A DNA stretch of 64,000 bases from Nosema muscidifuracis (GCA_028335825.1 JAIOKI010000025.1:124001-188000), one strand, 5' to 3'; positions 11,971 to 26,150 are shown, counted from the first letter of the stretch. Notes: generated from the sequence alone by a model not told the origin. Translations and numbers: made by a program.

Positions 11971-14900
11971 GATACAATGTAATTTTTGATAATCATTAAC
12001 ATTTATAAGGCTGTTATGAAAAAACTACAATAGATAACAGACAATGAAGTTAAAAATATTCGGAACTAGAATTAAAACATCATTAGTTTATACCTAAAGT
12101 ACCATTTGAAAATTTAGTCAAATCATCTTTTATAATAATAAACACAATATATTTTATAATATAATATATAGCCGCCTCTTTATCTTCTAAAAATTAAAAA
12201 ATGTGTTCTGAACGTGCAGGATATTTTGAGAAAATTCTGTAATAATGATAGAATAACTAATTGATATACTAAATCTAATAGAAAATGATATCGTAATATA
12301 TTATAGATTATGAATTTAAATCACTTAATTGATGATAATGAATATGAGAAAAATAAGAATGCAATATTATAAAAAATTACAAACAAATCATGGAAAAAAA
12401 TTAATATCTATCTATTCAGAGACGTCAAAGAAGCTTCACACAGAAAATATTTATTGTACAAAGGGAGTTAATTATTTACTAGTAAATAAATTTGAAATAA
12501 TGATAAATTATTGGCTTTAAATAGAATAAGAAAATCTTGTTTTACAATGATAAAATTAACGAATTGATAGTTAAAACAAAATAATTCTATTGTAGACCTT
12601 TATAAATGAAATATGATAGACGTAGAAGCATTAAATAACTGCACCAAGATTTGAAAACTGAATATAAGATTTGTAGAGAAATAATTATTGAAAATTAGAA
12701 GTTGGTTAATAAAGAAAACATATAATAATAAAATTTACAAGCAAAAAGAATTTGCAGCAGGGAGATTAACCAAATTACAAATATTTAAAGTAAAACATTC
12801 ATTAGCTAAAAAAATAATATGAGAAACTAAATCTTAAAAGTATAAAATAGACGTATTTTGTGCTAAAGAAAATATAATGAATAGGAATATAGAACTAATT
12901 AATAAACGCATAAAGAAATGTGATATCATGCCAAGTAGAAACTAACCCTCAACAGACCCTATAATGATAATTAAAAGAAGAAAAATAATTATTTGGAATA
13001 GACATAATAAAAATCGGTAGACTATGTAAAAATATTAAGTGATTATAAATCATTTTACATAATATTTTATAGAGGTAATTAAATAAAACCTTAAAGAGAG
13101 ATTTTATAATGGTTATATGAATAGTCTTAAAGTGTTAATATGCCGGAAACAATATCAGCTATGATTTAAAAAAGAGATGTTCTTATATTAAGATTAAAAA
13201 TTAAAAAGTAAGTGTAGAATAGCATAATAGTAGAGAATATAATAATACAAATCATAGTACTTTCGATAAATTGTACGTTGCCATTTATAGTTTCTACAAT
13301 TCTTATATATATTTTTTTATTATCAAGTGTCTCATAATCTAAGAAATAATTTTAACCGTACTGTTATAAATCTTAATACCAAATTTTTTTAACTCATCCA
13401 TACAAATTATCTTCAAATTTAAAATTCGATAATCATGTTAAATATTTATTTTTATTTCAAAATTAATATGTTATCAAATAATTAAGCAGCATACCTCATC
13501 TCTTAATATAGTTATATAATATTTTAAATATATTTATTTGTTTTATTGTTCTTGTGACATTATTTTTTAACTTCATCAATCTTTACCTCTGTAAAATGTA
13601 TATTTCTTTCATTATCAGCATTCATTAAAAATAAAAGTAGTTAAGTATTTTTCTTAAGTTATAAAACTATAAATTTATATGTCTTTGTAATATCTTTCAA
13701 TCTAAGTCTAATAAATCATAATTAATCTACATGTTACGTTAAATCTCAAATCATCAATTTTTCTTTTTTAAATTACCACAGGGTTTAACTTAGCAATTTT
13801 TCTTTACGATTCACTAAAAGCTTTTTAAGTTTTTGTGTGTAAAACAGTCAGTCTGCTCCGAAATATAGATCTTCGACCTTTTGTGTCCATTATAACTCAA
13901 TTCTTAAGTATATGATATCTATAGCCTTAAAATTTATTACAACAAACTTACTTTGTCTCTATAATTTTTCTAAATACTAATATCTCACAAATAGATCTTT
14001 CTATATATTTGATTTTAAAACCAACTCTTCTTAAAAGTAACCTTGAACCATCAATTGTCTCAAGCTTTTAACACTCTCGTATGCTTTACTTTTGTTAATT
14101 TTCTAAACGCCTCATTAATTATATAGAATCGTATATTCTTCATTAAATGCAGCAAAATATTCAACAGTGTTTGCTGTAATACATTCGGTGTCTGAAAAAT
14201 GATTTCTATTATTTCTACTATTAAATTTTACTTATTTCTTTCTTTACTAGAACACCTGTTAACCAAAATAGCATTTTTATACACAAAAAAGATTAATTTT
14301 TTAATTTTTCTCCTTTTTATGTTATTTATTAGAGATTTTAAAGTTTCTATCTTTACTAGTTCTACTAGCTATTTTTAATTCATACTTTTTGACTACTTTG
14401 ATCACTTCATTGAGCGTTATAATAATATGCGTAAAATTTATTCTGTATAATTTTAGTGATTTATTTTTTTCATCTTTCTAAATTTCTTATTTAAACTCTC
14501 AACTATTATATAATTTATCCATAACACATTTGAGTATTTTTCAAGTTTTTAAGCCTTGATATCTTCAAGAGTTCGCTATCTGTTGTTTAAAATCATTAAG
14601 AAACTCTGATTAGTCTTTACTAACTTCTTTCCCAATAAATAATTGTTTATTTTGCAGTCTTTTTTTCAATAAGGTTTTCTTTGATCTCAAACTTAATAAT
14701 TAATTTACAGACAGTGACAAAGTGTGAAGATAGCACTATGAAGATGAATGTAATTTGATGCTTATTTAAATTATAATTAACTTTTAACATAAATAAAAAC
14801 CTAAAAAGATGTAATAAAACTAAACACAAGGAGGGTAGAAAAAAACAAATAAAACCAATATATTAAATACGCATCTTCTTTGTATGACCAGACCACACAA

Positions 14901-15110
14901 TATTACTTTATGTGATATTGATCTTTTACTAACTCATATAATTCCAATTTTTATTGATTAAATTTTGGGATATTACATTTAGCATTGAAGATCTCGAACT
15001 AATAATTTTCCAAACCATAAGAATTGGAATTTTCCTGTAACATATATAAATAATTAATTATTATTTCTATATATTTTGAGTGTAAGTAAAATTAAATAAA
15101 AGACAATTTG
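11971..15110. other. AT-rich region, no recognisable gene
   Basis: The plus-strand open stretch at 12329-12520 and the lysine-rich, much interrupted frames of 12.3-13.2 kb, like the minus-strand frames of 13.5-14.8 kb, look like former coding sequence of mobile elements. No domain motif could be named. No RNA gene was recognised. Confidence 0.55.
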
Positions 15111-15119
15111 TCATAACTA

Positions 15120-17220
15120 GAAATGAAGGATAAAAATACAAAGACTGAAAAAGAAACAAATGAATACTCACTATATTAGCTTTTAACAAAAACAAAAAGG
15201 GAACTACTTCAAAATAAGTAGCATGCTTGAATTTAGTCATTTCTAAAGCATATACATCGAACTATCCTAAGGAAGATCATAGATTCATCATAACCCGTGT
15301 GAATAAATGCCTAGATGAACATTCTAAATATATAGTGCCATACTGTAAAAATCGACACAAAAATCTCTAAAGTTTACTTTTCAATAAAGCAGAAAAGCAC
15401 ACGTTATTAGCTGTAGAATGATGTCGATTTCATTAGAAAAATCAAATGCTGAACGAAATATTTAGACCAAAATCTCTCAATTAAGTAAACATTAATACGA
15501 GAAAACTGAGCGAAATGTTTAATAAAGGGAAAAATAGTTATTTTTAATTAAACAAAATACATAGCCTAATAATAATCGTTCAAGCAATTTAACACGTCCA
15601 TGATAAAGCAACTAAGCAATAATATATTATAAAGAATATAAGATTTATATTAATAAAATTTGTAGGAGATGAACTGACAACAGCAAAAAAAACTGATTGA
15701 TAATATTAAACTGGTACTGAACAAGTTTAAAGAATACTAACAGATAATCTTTTTTCTCGAAAAAATGACGTTTATGAAATAAAGAAATTGAGAAACAAGA
15801 ACATAAATTTTGAGTTGCATGAAAATGGTCTATAACTATCTCCCAAGAAAATAACTGAAAACAAAATCATAAGTTAGACGAATAAAGACCCAAAAAGTAT
15901 GTGAGAAGAGATTTTTTCACCCTAAAAACAAATAAAAAAGATCTACAACACGATCATAAATTATAGGATGCTAATATTATCTAGAATTGAGAAATTTGCA
16001 AAATATTGATGACACTATCGAATTGAAAAGTCATGAGACAGGATGGAATATACAATTATTTAATTGAAAATCTAAATAATATAGTCTGACAATACATGAT
16101 GAAAAAATGACAAATGGTTCTACAGAGACATTGCATATTGTTCACGTAAATAACATCTTTGTCTGAAAAATATTTTAGTTATATCACATGTATTTTGAAC
16201 TTTTATAAATTAATATTAAGTAAGGTCACAATAATCTAAAAGATAATGAAAATGTTTTTTAGAAAAGGAAATAGATTTAATAAAAAAAGAAACGGGTAGC
16301 AAAGGAGCAATCACTGACCAATATAATGATTAATAATGCAAATTCAACCAAAATAAATACTTCTTGTATAAATGTAAAAATCTTTTGACTCTGTTACACA
16401 TAATATTTAAATTCGTACATATAAAGCTTTGGAATGTGTTCGTGTATTTCAAACCCTCAAATGACTAAAATCGAAATAGACCCTCTAATATAGAATAAAA
16501 ATGCATCTGTACTCAATAAATAAGATATGAAAGAATACTACAAGAAGATCTTATCTTCTTTCTCTTATTTGTTTTATGTCTTGATCTATTAAGTAAAATA
16601 TTAATGAGATATATCTGCACATATAAATTAAATTGATATATAAGATTTGTTAATAATCATATTATCTTTAATAGTGATTAAAGCTGCCTGCAAAATAATA
16701 AAAATGAGTTGAAAGAAATTGTAGTTACAACAAAAAATCGTTGAAACAATTGGCTAATAATAATAAAGAGCAAACGACAATAAACACCAAAGTAATAATT
16801 TTTATAATTAGTTGAGAGCGCAATAATACTAAATTAAAGTGCAGAATTAATAAAAGCATAATTCTTAAAAGAACAGAAACCTTCTAAATCAAATGACTTA
16901 ATAGAATACATTATTATTACTAATAAAAAGATAATAAATAATCATGTTCAGAATGTATGACGAATAAAAGAGAAGATACAAGTTGCAAATCGAATTTCGA
17001 GTTAAATCTATAAGTCAGATATATATACACTTGATAGAATAAGTAATTTAACTATGAGGTAGAAGTCACTTCTTTGAATAACTTGAAATAGTTGAAATTT
17101 AAAGAAATATAAGTACGATTTATTAACTAAATACTGTGAGCTGCTTCTCAAATACAAAACACAAATTGTATTTTGTGTAATGGTGTTCGGAAAAAAAACC
17201 ACAAACACTATATAACAGAA
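15120..17220 (+). mobile_element. Decayed R4/Dong-like LINE relic, second copy
   Basis: Plus-strand frames show weak RT-like patches around 16.53-16.62 kb, where the family has 'GvLQGDsLSPLLFvL..dPlSk.in'. They are followed by an NELKEIVVTTKN block (about 16.69 kb) that corresponds to the region after the YxDD box. The order and orientation agree with the relic at 2.4-5.6 kb. No intact ORF remains and the ends are approximate. The assignment rests on ordered weak motifs, so the family is uncertain. Confidence 0.4.
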
Positions 17221-17379
17221 CTAGATTTGAACAATAAAGGAATGAAAAATATTCAGATCAAAATATTAAATATAACTATTGAAAGCTAAAAATGAAAAGT
17301 GGCTGAGTTGGCTCTGGCTACGCGTTAAACATAAAAAAATAAAGATGAGGTTGATAATATTTAATTTTAGAAGAAAATC

Positions 17380-17505
17380 GAAATATGTTTACAAGTAAAT
17401 GCAACTTGTAAATAGCAATATGTATAGACTATATTATATTTTATTTGTTTAGAAAGTCTTAACATTACTACTGAGTTTAGAGACACCTTCGGTCTCTTTT
17501 TTGGA
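17380..17505 (+). ncRNA. Candidate small RNA: two hairpins and a T-run
   Basis: There is a 9-bp perfect stem (TTTACAAGT 17388-17396 with ACTTGTAAA 17404-17412, 7-nt loop). It is followed 68 nt later by GAGAC (17480-17484) pairing with GTCTC (17492-17496) and directly by six T (17497-17502). A stem plus a T-run is what a Pol III termination site would look like, and the second hairpin is GC-rich for this neighbourhood. I do not recognise the RNA; it is not a tRNA or 5S rRNA. Chance or a transposon remnant is quite possible. Confidence 0.2.
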
Positions 17506-17639
17506 TGTCAAATATATTTTATTTAACATCATTTGTTTATAGCAATTTACTTATATAAAATATCTGAAATGAAGTTTTTTCAAACACAAAAAATTTATGA
17601 TTCTTCATAGTGCTATTTTTTACTTTCGTATTTTGAAAA

Positions 17640-20560
17640 TGAATGTGTGACAATCAGTATCGCCTTGTCAAGCCTCTTGAGTTGGATGACGTATTTATTA
17701 GTTTTTCTTTACTAATTTTAATTTAATACTTATCACTTACTATTATTTTTTATTAATTCTATTTTTTTAATCTATTATCTATCTTTGAGTATTAATTTTC
17801 TTTTTAATTATGTCATTTTCATTAATCTTAACTTTCTGAAATTACATTCATAATTTCAAATTATTTCAAACAGTTCTGTCGATGTCTCAGTATTTCCTTT
17901 TAATTTTCAAAAATGAACACTTTATTCATTGTAAGTTTAATTTCACGATGTAAAGTATTATTGTATGAATCTAAGAACTTTGATATTGTATTATTAGTAG
18001 GCCATTTGGATTGTTTTAAAGTATCTCTTATTGTTGAAATTGCTCTTCTATCATTACTCTAAAAATAATATAAAAAGAAAATGTTCTTTTTATTTTTTTA
18101 CACCATTTGTTCAACAATTCATTATTAAATTCTCTGTCATTATTTCTTATTAAAATCTTTGATAAAATTCAATATTTTATATGCATCTTTTTTTTCAAGT
18201 ATTTACCAAATATATTTCTGCTAAAATAATCAATGCCAAGAATGACTAAATTATTCTTTTTTAGTTCTGGTATGTCAAATGCAACCCTTCTAAAAAAATG
18301 TACATAAATTTTATTGTATTAAAATGTTTCTTGTATTTTCTCATGCAAATTCAACATTTCTGGAGTATCTGATTTATTGCTTTCAGTGATACTATAACAC
18401 TATTCTTTTCTATATCTTCTTCCTATGATTTAGTCCTATGTGATTTTTATAATATTCCTTTACAGATCATCTTATATAAATGGTTGAAGATTGATTTTAT
18501 TATTAATATTCTTTGATTGTATTCTCATTAGTACATATGCTGATATTAGTTCGTTATCTTTTCTATACTTAACATAAAAATTAAATTTTTGAACAGATAA
18601 AACCATCGCTGTATCCTTGATGACCATAATTCCAACTTTGTCTTTATAAATTATATAGCTCTGTGATAAGTCATAAAAATAAAAATTTATTTAATCAAAT
18701 AATATTAGATTTTCTTCATTGCTTATTAATCCACTAAAGCTTCTCTTTCTGCTAAATTTAAAGTTCTTGATAAGTAAACAATATGTTTTTTGTTCTGTTT
18801 CAATTGTAAAATATCCATCAACATCTGAGATAAATAATATCAATTTAGTTTTCAACGTCCCCTAAATTATTTTGAATGCTTTCTCTTTTTATCTCAAAAT
18901 ATAAATTTAATCTCTTAAAATTAGCCTATATAGTTGATGTGATAGGTCTAATGTACTTTTGCGAATTGTCTATCATAATTAATAATAACTATAAATCTCT
19001 GAAGGTCTTTTTTATTTTTGGATTTTTTAATCTGATATTCCTTGCACTCTGTCTAAACTAAGTTGCCTTATATTAAAGAATTCCTCATATCTTAAAAACT
19101 TTATATTTTCAATTTTTTAATTTACTTTTCTACGTTTTCTGTAAGATTATATTCTTTTAATCATTGCAATACTTTCTCCAAGTTCTTAATTAATTACTAT
19201 AATAATTAATATATCTTCAATGTATACTAATCACACTTCTCTAATGGTCACAAAGCAGGAGTTGCATCAATCTTTTTTTGTGTGAAACGCTGTCTTCATT
19301 CTAACATATCTTCTTAAAATAATTCGAAAAAAATATTTCTTACCGTGCAATAATGATATTAGTTTTTGGGAATTTCGAATACAATTATATCGACAATATC
19401 ATTCATTTTTTTCTGAATTAGACACAATTTTAGTTTTTAATTTTTTGAACTAAATATATTATTTTTAATGGTGAATTGCTTTCTTCCAAATATTTTTATC
19501 TTGTAACGGTTATATTGGGGTGCGATCCTTAGTATCTACAGAACATTCTATTGGTTACATCTTACTTTCTTTAGATCTTTTTGGACAAAAATTAATCTTA
19601 ATTAATTCTTCATTCTTAATGTTATCTATGATACTAAAAGTCTTCATAATCTTTTAATTTTTATCCACACTTAAATTTATAGCTCTAATCACTTTAAATT
19701 TAGGTCATTATAAATTTGAATTGATTATTAGTTTTTTCAGATTTACACGATTTTTCAACGACATAGCAGTTTACTTTTTATTATATATTTATATAGTTTT
19801 CCATAAAACTCAACAATAAATTTATATTATTAATCTTTATGTTTTCGATATATAAATCGTAAGAGAAAATATTCTCATTTATAGAATTTATAGGTTCGTA
19901 ATTTTATTTATCTGAGCAATTTATGAATAGCGATTTTTTCGTGCAATAATAACATTTCACTTTGGCATGTTTTGCTTGTTTTTCTTCTATTTAGTAAATT
20001 ATTCATCCATTATTTTTATTAAATTATAGTTTTAAATTTTTTTTAATTTAATAAATTTCTATAAAACATACTGCATAATATCTCAGTTACAGTTTCTCTT
20101 CTTAATTTCTAAACCACATCTTTTTCTATTAGGTTATTTTCATCATATTTATTTTCTAATCTTTTAATATACTACTCTTGAACTTATCTCCATACCTTCA
20201 TAGATATTCAAAAGAATGCTTAATGCAATATTAATTACTATTTTTTTGAGTTTATCTTATGATTTTGGTATTTTCTCGTCAAATATATGAAACTAATTCT
20301 TTATCGAAAAGATATTTCTAATATAATTATCATTTTTTATGTCTTATTTCTCTTTTTCGTTCATTTTCTTTCTAAAGATGATATTAAAGCCTTGTTCTAA
20401 ATTATTATTTCTAAAGTTCTTAGATTTACAGCTATAAGATATCTGATTCCAAATATATTATCAACTTCGATGCATTACTCAAAGGCAAAGGCATTTGTGG
20501 CAAGCTTTGAAACACATTCGGGGTTCTCTTCTTTTATGTATAAAATATATTTTTAACATA
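17640..20560 (-). mobile_element. Ty3/gypsy LTR retrotransposon relic
   Basis: On the minus strand the parts run in the usual order: a gag zinc-knuckle-like patch (about 19.9-20.0 kb), RT patches including a YIEDILI catalytic-box remnant (about 19.2 kb), an RNase H patch (HIVYLSRTLNLAEREA, about 18.73-18.8 kb) and an integrase core start (LVILGIDYFSRNIFGKYL, about 18.2-18.3 kb). It is broken with many breaks and no long frame survives. No terminal repeats were identified. An old fossil. Confidence 0.65.
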
Positions 20561-20819
20561 TATCATTTCGTATTACAATATAACTCCAATAAATAAAGCT
20601 AATCGTAAATGATTAATTTTTCTTATCTTTCATACCTCTATGTATTGAATTTTGTTTAACTTTTGAAAGTAAATATCTTTTCAATGAGAATATGGTGGAG
20701 ATTTAGACATTTTTTTATCATAATAATTTGCTTATAAATTTATATCTGTGTGGTGAACCAACATTTTATGTTAATAATAAATATAATGATGTACATTATG
20801 TCTCGGAAAAATAAATAAA

Positions 20820-23760
20820 ACTTCGATTTTATAAGTATAATACGAAAAAAAACTTATATATAATCTCAAACGTGTCAATATAGAAGACTGGTTTCAAAAG
20901 CTAGAATACGTATGTTGTGATATGCTTGATCCGAAAACAAATAAGATTTAATACAATGGATCTGATAAACGACGTAATAGAAGACAGCCTTTAACTTATC
21001 GAAATGTCTGACGAAAACTAGCGCTACTTACTATTTTCAATGTAACTAAAGCACGACAAATATCATTTCATAGTTTAAATCGAATTGACAAGTTACCGTA
21101 TTTTTATCAAATAACTCTATAACAAAATAAATGCGGGGCTTGGTGTTTAATATTATCTTACATAATGCCACGATAACCAAAATCAGAGAACATCGCAAGA
21201 TCTATTATGCTAGGAATAAGTAGGAATATCAAGAAGTTTCTTATAAAAAAGGTCTTTAAGAAGTACAAGATATATTAGAAGATATAAAAAAGAATAGAAG
21301 AATTAAAGAATTAAAGATAGTTATTGAAGAAAATAAATCCAACAACATATAAGTGAACCTGAAGGTTAAGAAATAAGAAAAATAAGCAAATGGGTATACG
21401 AACGAAAATAATGAGACTTTAAAAAAATTAGTAAAAATTATACGAGCTCTTTCTTAATGTACGAACAATTTAATTTTCTTGAGATTTTATAGACTGATGT
21501 AATCATTCTAAAACATATGTATACAGTAAATGTAGGCTCAGGTTCGAAAAACGACTTTAGCTTGAAAGAATATGCTAAACTGTTACAATTTTTAGTCAAA
21601 GATAACAAAGAAATAATCTGCACAAATAAAACAGTAGAATGTAACATAAGTAACGAAAATGGCTTACAGTAGGTCAATGTAAAACTCTACTTATACTAAA
21701 GCTTTCCAACGAATATAATATTAGTAAATTTATTTGATTTTCAGACTAAGATGGTAATTGACTACTCAAAAGAAAACTAATTTGAAACTGAACAGGGCTG
21801 GAAATAAAAAAATTACTGAAGTACCAATAAGAACTCGAAAATTTGTTTTAAGAAAAACTATACTTTATTAAAACAGAATTCCTAAATAAAGAAATTAAAG
21901 CATATCTTAAAGTACAAATCTAGGAGCAATAGAAACCGATAAATATTTCGTAATACAAAAAACTAACATTATGAAATTCTATAAACATGACCAACAGAAA
22001 CTAAAGAATAGATACAGAGGATTTAAGAAAATGAAATTATATAGGAAAGTAAGTAAAGTTATTTCAGTCTGATATTTATCATTAAAAAAATGGAAAATAA
22101 TTTTAGTAATAGATTATAAAGATGAAATACATATAATCCATTAAATGATACAATTTCTTAGGGCTCTAGATAAAATCTGTACTAACTAGGTAGATCTTTA
22201 AAATAGTTTTTCAATTAAGATTAGATAATTAATATAAATAATTTTTGATATTCAATATACTAGGAAGAATATTCAAATGCACAAGTTTGCTTTTGTATTA
22301 AAATAGGATTCAAATTGTTTCAAAATGTCATGATAGAAATACTTTAAGATATAGAAAACGTTTCAATATACATGACAATATTATATTTTCAGTAAAAGAT
22401 ATCTATGAACATGAAAAAATCACTTGAGGTATTAAGAAGACTAAAAAAGTATAATGTAAAGATTAACTTTAAAAATCAGAGTTTATGACAGATCAGATGG
22501 ATATTATAGATAATAGAGTCTTCAAAGGTACTCAACAAAGTTTAGAACCATACAGAAATCGATGGTAAAGAGTAAACGAAATATTCAAAAAATTATAAGT
22601 ATACTAAACTGGTATAGAAATTTTATACCAAACCTAAGTCCAGAAATTATAGAGATCATATAAAAAATAAAGAAGAAATAAAAATTACAGAATTAAATAT
22701 TATCTGACGAATGTAAAATATAATACCGTGAAACTACATTGAAATTTATACAGATAACAGAATTCTACTATTCAAAACAAAATAGCGATAGAATAAGAAT
22801 ATGGAAATTATTACTGAACGAATATAATTATTGTCTCAATACAATAGAAGGTAAAGAGAATGAAATCGCAGATTACCTGATCCGGTTTATATTTAGACAC
22901 GGAAGAATTCAAGAAGTTCAAACTGAAGTCACGTAAATTAAAAGAAATGAAATAAGAATTTATAAACCCAATAGATCAATATGCAAAAGATAGGTAAAAA
23001 CAAACGAAATTACAAATAAAATTCAAAATAACTGAAAAGAGGCAAAAACAAAGAATAATGATCACAGAAGAAGTAAAAAGAAAGTTAATCAATTTCATTT
23101 CGAAGTGTTTAGCTATTCAGATATGCAAGTGACTTATCATAATATAAAAAATTCTATGGTTGCAAATATGTGAAAAAAGCGATCAAGAAAGTTATCGAAG
23201 ATTGTGATATGTTCTAAAGAATATAAAAAGCTCTAAAATAATAAACTGCTTAATAGAAGTAAAAAACGCATTTAAAAAAATTGTATTGATAATGTAAATT
23301 CATTAAAACTATTAAAGTATAAAACTTCCAGCGACAAATTGAAAAATACTTTCTTACAGAAACTGAAATATTTACGAGATACAATTGAGTCTATTATCTA
23401 ACATAATCTCATGAACTTTCATGTCTAGAAGAATGAACGAAAAAACAATTATTACTTAATAACACATAACGAAAGAAATTATAAGCAAAAAGTATAATGA
23501 ATATCTAAGACAAAATAGTATTATTCTAGGTGATACCTTCAAACGAAATGATAGTGAAGACTATTAGAATATTCAATAATGAAAAGATAGTGAAAAGAAT
23601 ACATACAAGACTAGAAATAAATTACAAAATATTAATACTACATTTATCATTTAAGAACTTGCATGGATATAATTTTTTAACTCCCGATGAAAAACAAATA
23701 AGTAGATTTAGGAAGGTAATAAAAAGACAAAACGGCTAAATAAAATAGGATTAATATAAT
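20820..23760 (+). mobile_element. Ty3/gypsy LTR retrotransposon relic
   Basis: Plus-strand parts in family order are: a gag-like block with SIEDWFQKLEYV (about 20.88 kb), RT (about 22.03-22.65 kb, including MIEIL.DIENVSIYM and LRRLKKYNVKINFK), RNase H (22739-22936, with LNTIEGKENEIADYL), an integrase zinc-binding region (about 23.1-23.2 kb) and a decayed integrase core to about 23.75 kb. The RT and RNase H wording is clear. The element is broken, with many breaks, and no LTR pair was recognised. Confidence 0.7.
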
Positions 23761-24837
23761 ATAAATGATTAAGTATTTGTAAATAAATTTGATGCAACAA
23801 AATAAAGAAAATCAGAAGAAGAAACGATAGACTTATTGGAAAGGACAGATGAATATAAACACGTGAATTACATAAAATGAAAGGGGAAATATAATAAACT
23901 TACATTTTATATCAATAAGCAATTTAATGACATAAATAAATTACAGAGATTTGATAAATAAAATGTTTATTTCTGAAAATTAAACCATAATATTAAATCT
24001 CATTTCTACAAAATGCATTTATCACCGAACTCCATAATTAAATAATATTTAAAAATAACACTTCAAATGAACACGTATAATTTATTTAATTCGCTTTACG
24101 AGAGCTCATTATATCCATAATATTCACACAATAAAACATACTTCTACGGAGGATATGCTAATATGAAATCCTTGATTCAGATATAAAATAATATTTCTTC
24201 CATAAGCCTGTTGACTACGTTCAATTTATAATACTCGATAATATTATTGTTAAATATTTTGATATAATTCTTCTTAATAGTCCCTTTTATAAAAAATATT
24301 TAATATTTTTTGGAGGAATTAATTTAACATTAGTCTTAACGAAAACATACAAGAAAAATTAGCATAAAAATATTCATGAGTAGCTTCACAGTTTCATTCC
24401 TTGAAATGCTATTTGCTTACTTCTATAGTCTGGAACTGAATGTGCGACATACAACAAATACTACGTTTTTAACATGTTTATGAGACTGATAATATGGTCA
24501 ATTTTCAAACAGAGTTTTCAGAATTATAAACTTATAAAAAATTATCAAAATAATATTCAACTCAAACAAAAATTATTCAAAACAAATCACAAATCTACAT
24601 AAAACGAAATATCAACTTTTTTTTCGTTTTTATCTCAATTAGTATAAATTTCAAATCCTGCAAAGAGATACTATTCTTTAATTCAAATATAAAGAACCAA
24701 ATGGTATTTAATAAAAAATAACTTAAAAATTTACTAGGTGACAAATAATTGAATTTTTTAATATTTAATTATTTTATTTTTTACCCCTAAAAAATTACCA
24801 GTGAAAACAGGACCAAACGGTCACTTTTTACATTGAG
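23761..24837. other. AT-rich spacer, nothing recognised
   Basis: About 1.1 kb without coding motifs, RNA genes or clear repeats. Confidence 0.6.
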
Positions 24838-25262
24838 AAAAACTATTTGACAGAATTTAGATCCTTGATGTATCTAAATTTTTAGCAGTTTTTCATAACA
24901 ATCTGCCACTCTCCAAACAGCTTCATATCTTACTAAGAGAATCGTTTTCCCACTGATATCTTTTATGTAAGGAATGTCTGACTTCTTAACACCCAATATC
25001 TTAGCCCATATAGCTAAATTTTTAATGTCTTTATGGTATCCTATCGTGAAATAGGTCTTCAATATAGATTTTATCGAATTATTTTAATTATTTCATGCCC
25101 TCCTTTTATAAATTTTCCTATATATTTTTAGATAACGTGTAGAAATAAACAAAAGAAAAATAAAAATAATCATGTGGTTTGCCATAGTCTTATTCAAAAG
25201 ATAGACCTTCCATTATAACCAGCCGAAAACAACTATCGGTTGGTTTTCTAGGGAGGACTCTT
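24838..25262 (-). pseudogene. LINE ORF1 C-terminal fragment (same family as the intact ORF1)
   Basis: Minus-strand 24874-25062 encodes NLAIWAKILGVKKSDIPYIK and ISGKTILLVRYEAV, nearly the same words as the intact ORF1 (NLAVWAKILGVKESDIPYIK). DNA at about 25201-25262 matches the ORF1 segment just upstream (GRSSF/GYN region, 'tagaccttccattataaccagccga'). About 130 bp of unrelated AT-rich sequence separates the two matches. It is a truncated, interrupted copy, cleaner than the nearby Ty3 relics and so probably younger. Confidence 0.75.
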
Positions 25263-26150
25263 TCTTATACAACACAATAATTTTCTTGTACTCTTCTTCT
25301 CCATATACTTCTTCTCATTATGAGAGACTTTAGGCACTTAAGCCTTCTGGAATGAATGATTGTACTACTGGTTTTTCTTGATTCAACTGAATCAGAGACT
25401 TTCTTTTCTAATAAATTAAAAATATTTTTTCTTTTATAAGAGAATATTCTCCTATAAATACAGAATTTTAATAAAGGGAACAATTTATTCATTATTAAAA
25501 TCCTTACTTTCTCGGGCAGGCTCACCCATCATCTTTCCTAAGTATACAAAAGACCCATAGTCTGGGTCCTCTTTACTTAACACTTTCTTAATATACTTTA
25601 CGCTTCTACAAGTGGTATAAACTTACTGTAAGTTTTGAAGAGCCTCAGTAACTCTCCCAACACAACTTCTTTCTTTGTGGTGAGGAATTCTTTAAAGAAC
25701 ATCTCAACTTCACAAAATCTGACTTCTTTAAAAACAGATTTTTATTTTCTCAGTCACACTGTAACAGACACTTTCTCTAACCAGTAGTAACATGATGTCA
25801 TTATCGTCAAATATTTTTATCAAAGGGAGATCCTTTGTCTCCACATCCAGCAGAAAAGCCCACGTGTCTCTTGATTGATGCTTCCCTTCTGTGGCAAACC
25901 CAGACATCAGAACACATCTAAACTTGCAGTTGGATGGAGATTTGCCTTCCTTTGATAGCTCCTTGGCCCAGTTTTTCTGTGGTTTTACTGGGGCCCTCTT
26001 ACTTTGAGTCTCTCTCTCAATGTTCTTTTTGCTAGCCATATTGAGGGCTATTTTTTTCTTTGAAACTCTATTTTCAAGATTTTCTTTCTTCTTTAGAAGA
26101 ACATTCTTGTTGCCATGTGACACTTCATGGAATGTTTTCTTGTAAGAAAC
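25263..26150 (-). pseudogene. Fragment of a second, diverged LINE ORF1 family
   Basis: Minus-strand frames at 26123-25728 and onward to 25265 resemble the ORF1 C-terminal domain only in pattern. NWAKELSKEGKSP corresponds to KWTDKLSREELLK, WAFLLDVETKDLPLIK to WAKILGVKESDIPYIK, and EFLTTKKEVV...KFIPL to QFLSHNKDKIV...SFVPL. The N-terminal part is lysine-rich. The fragment is interrupted by stops and abuts the 3' tail of the left LINE at 26157 and the family-1 fragment at 25262. No partner ORF2 of this family is present here. Confidence 0.6.

Noticed and set aside
17304-17335. 'gtggctgagttggctctggctacgcg' looked like a tRNA D-arm region
   Set aside because: No acceptor stem, anticodon arm or T-arm (GGTTCRA) follows at tRNA distances.
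21535-21560. 'caggttcgaaaaacg' looked like a tRNA T-arm
   Set aside because: No matching D-arm or acceptor stem; it lies within a Ty3/gypsy relic.
25171-25192. 18-bp word shared with 44933-44952 ('tgtggtt.gccatagtct')
   Set aside because: Too short to define a repeat family; kept only as a note.
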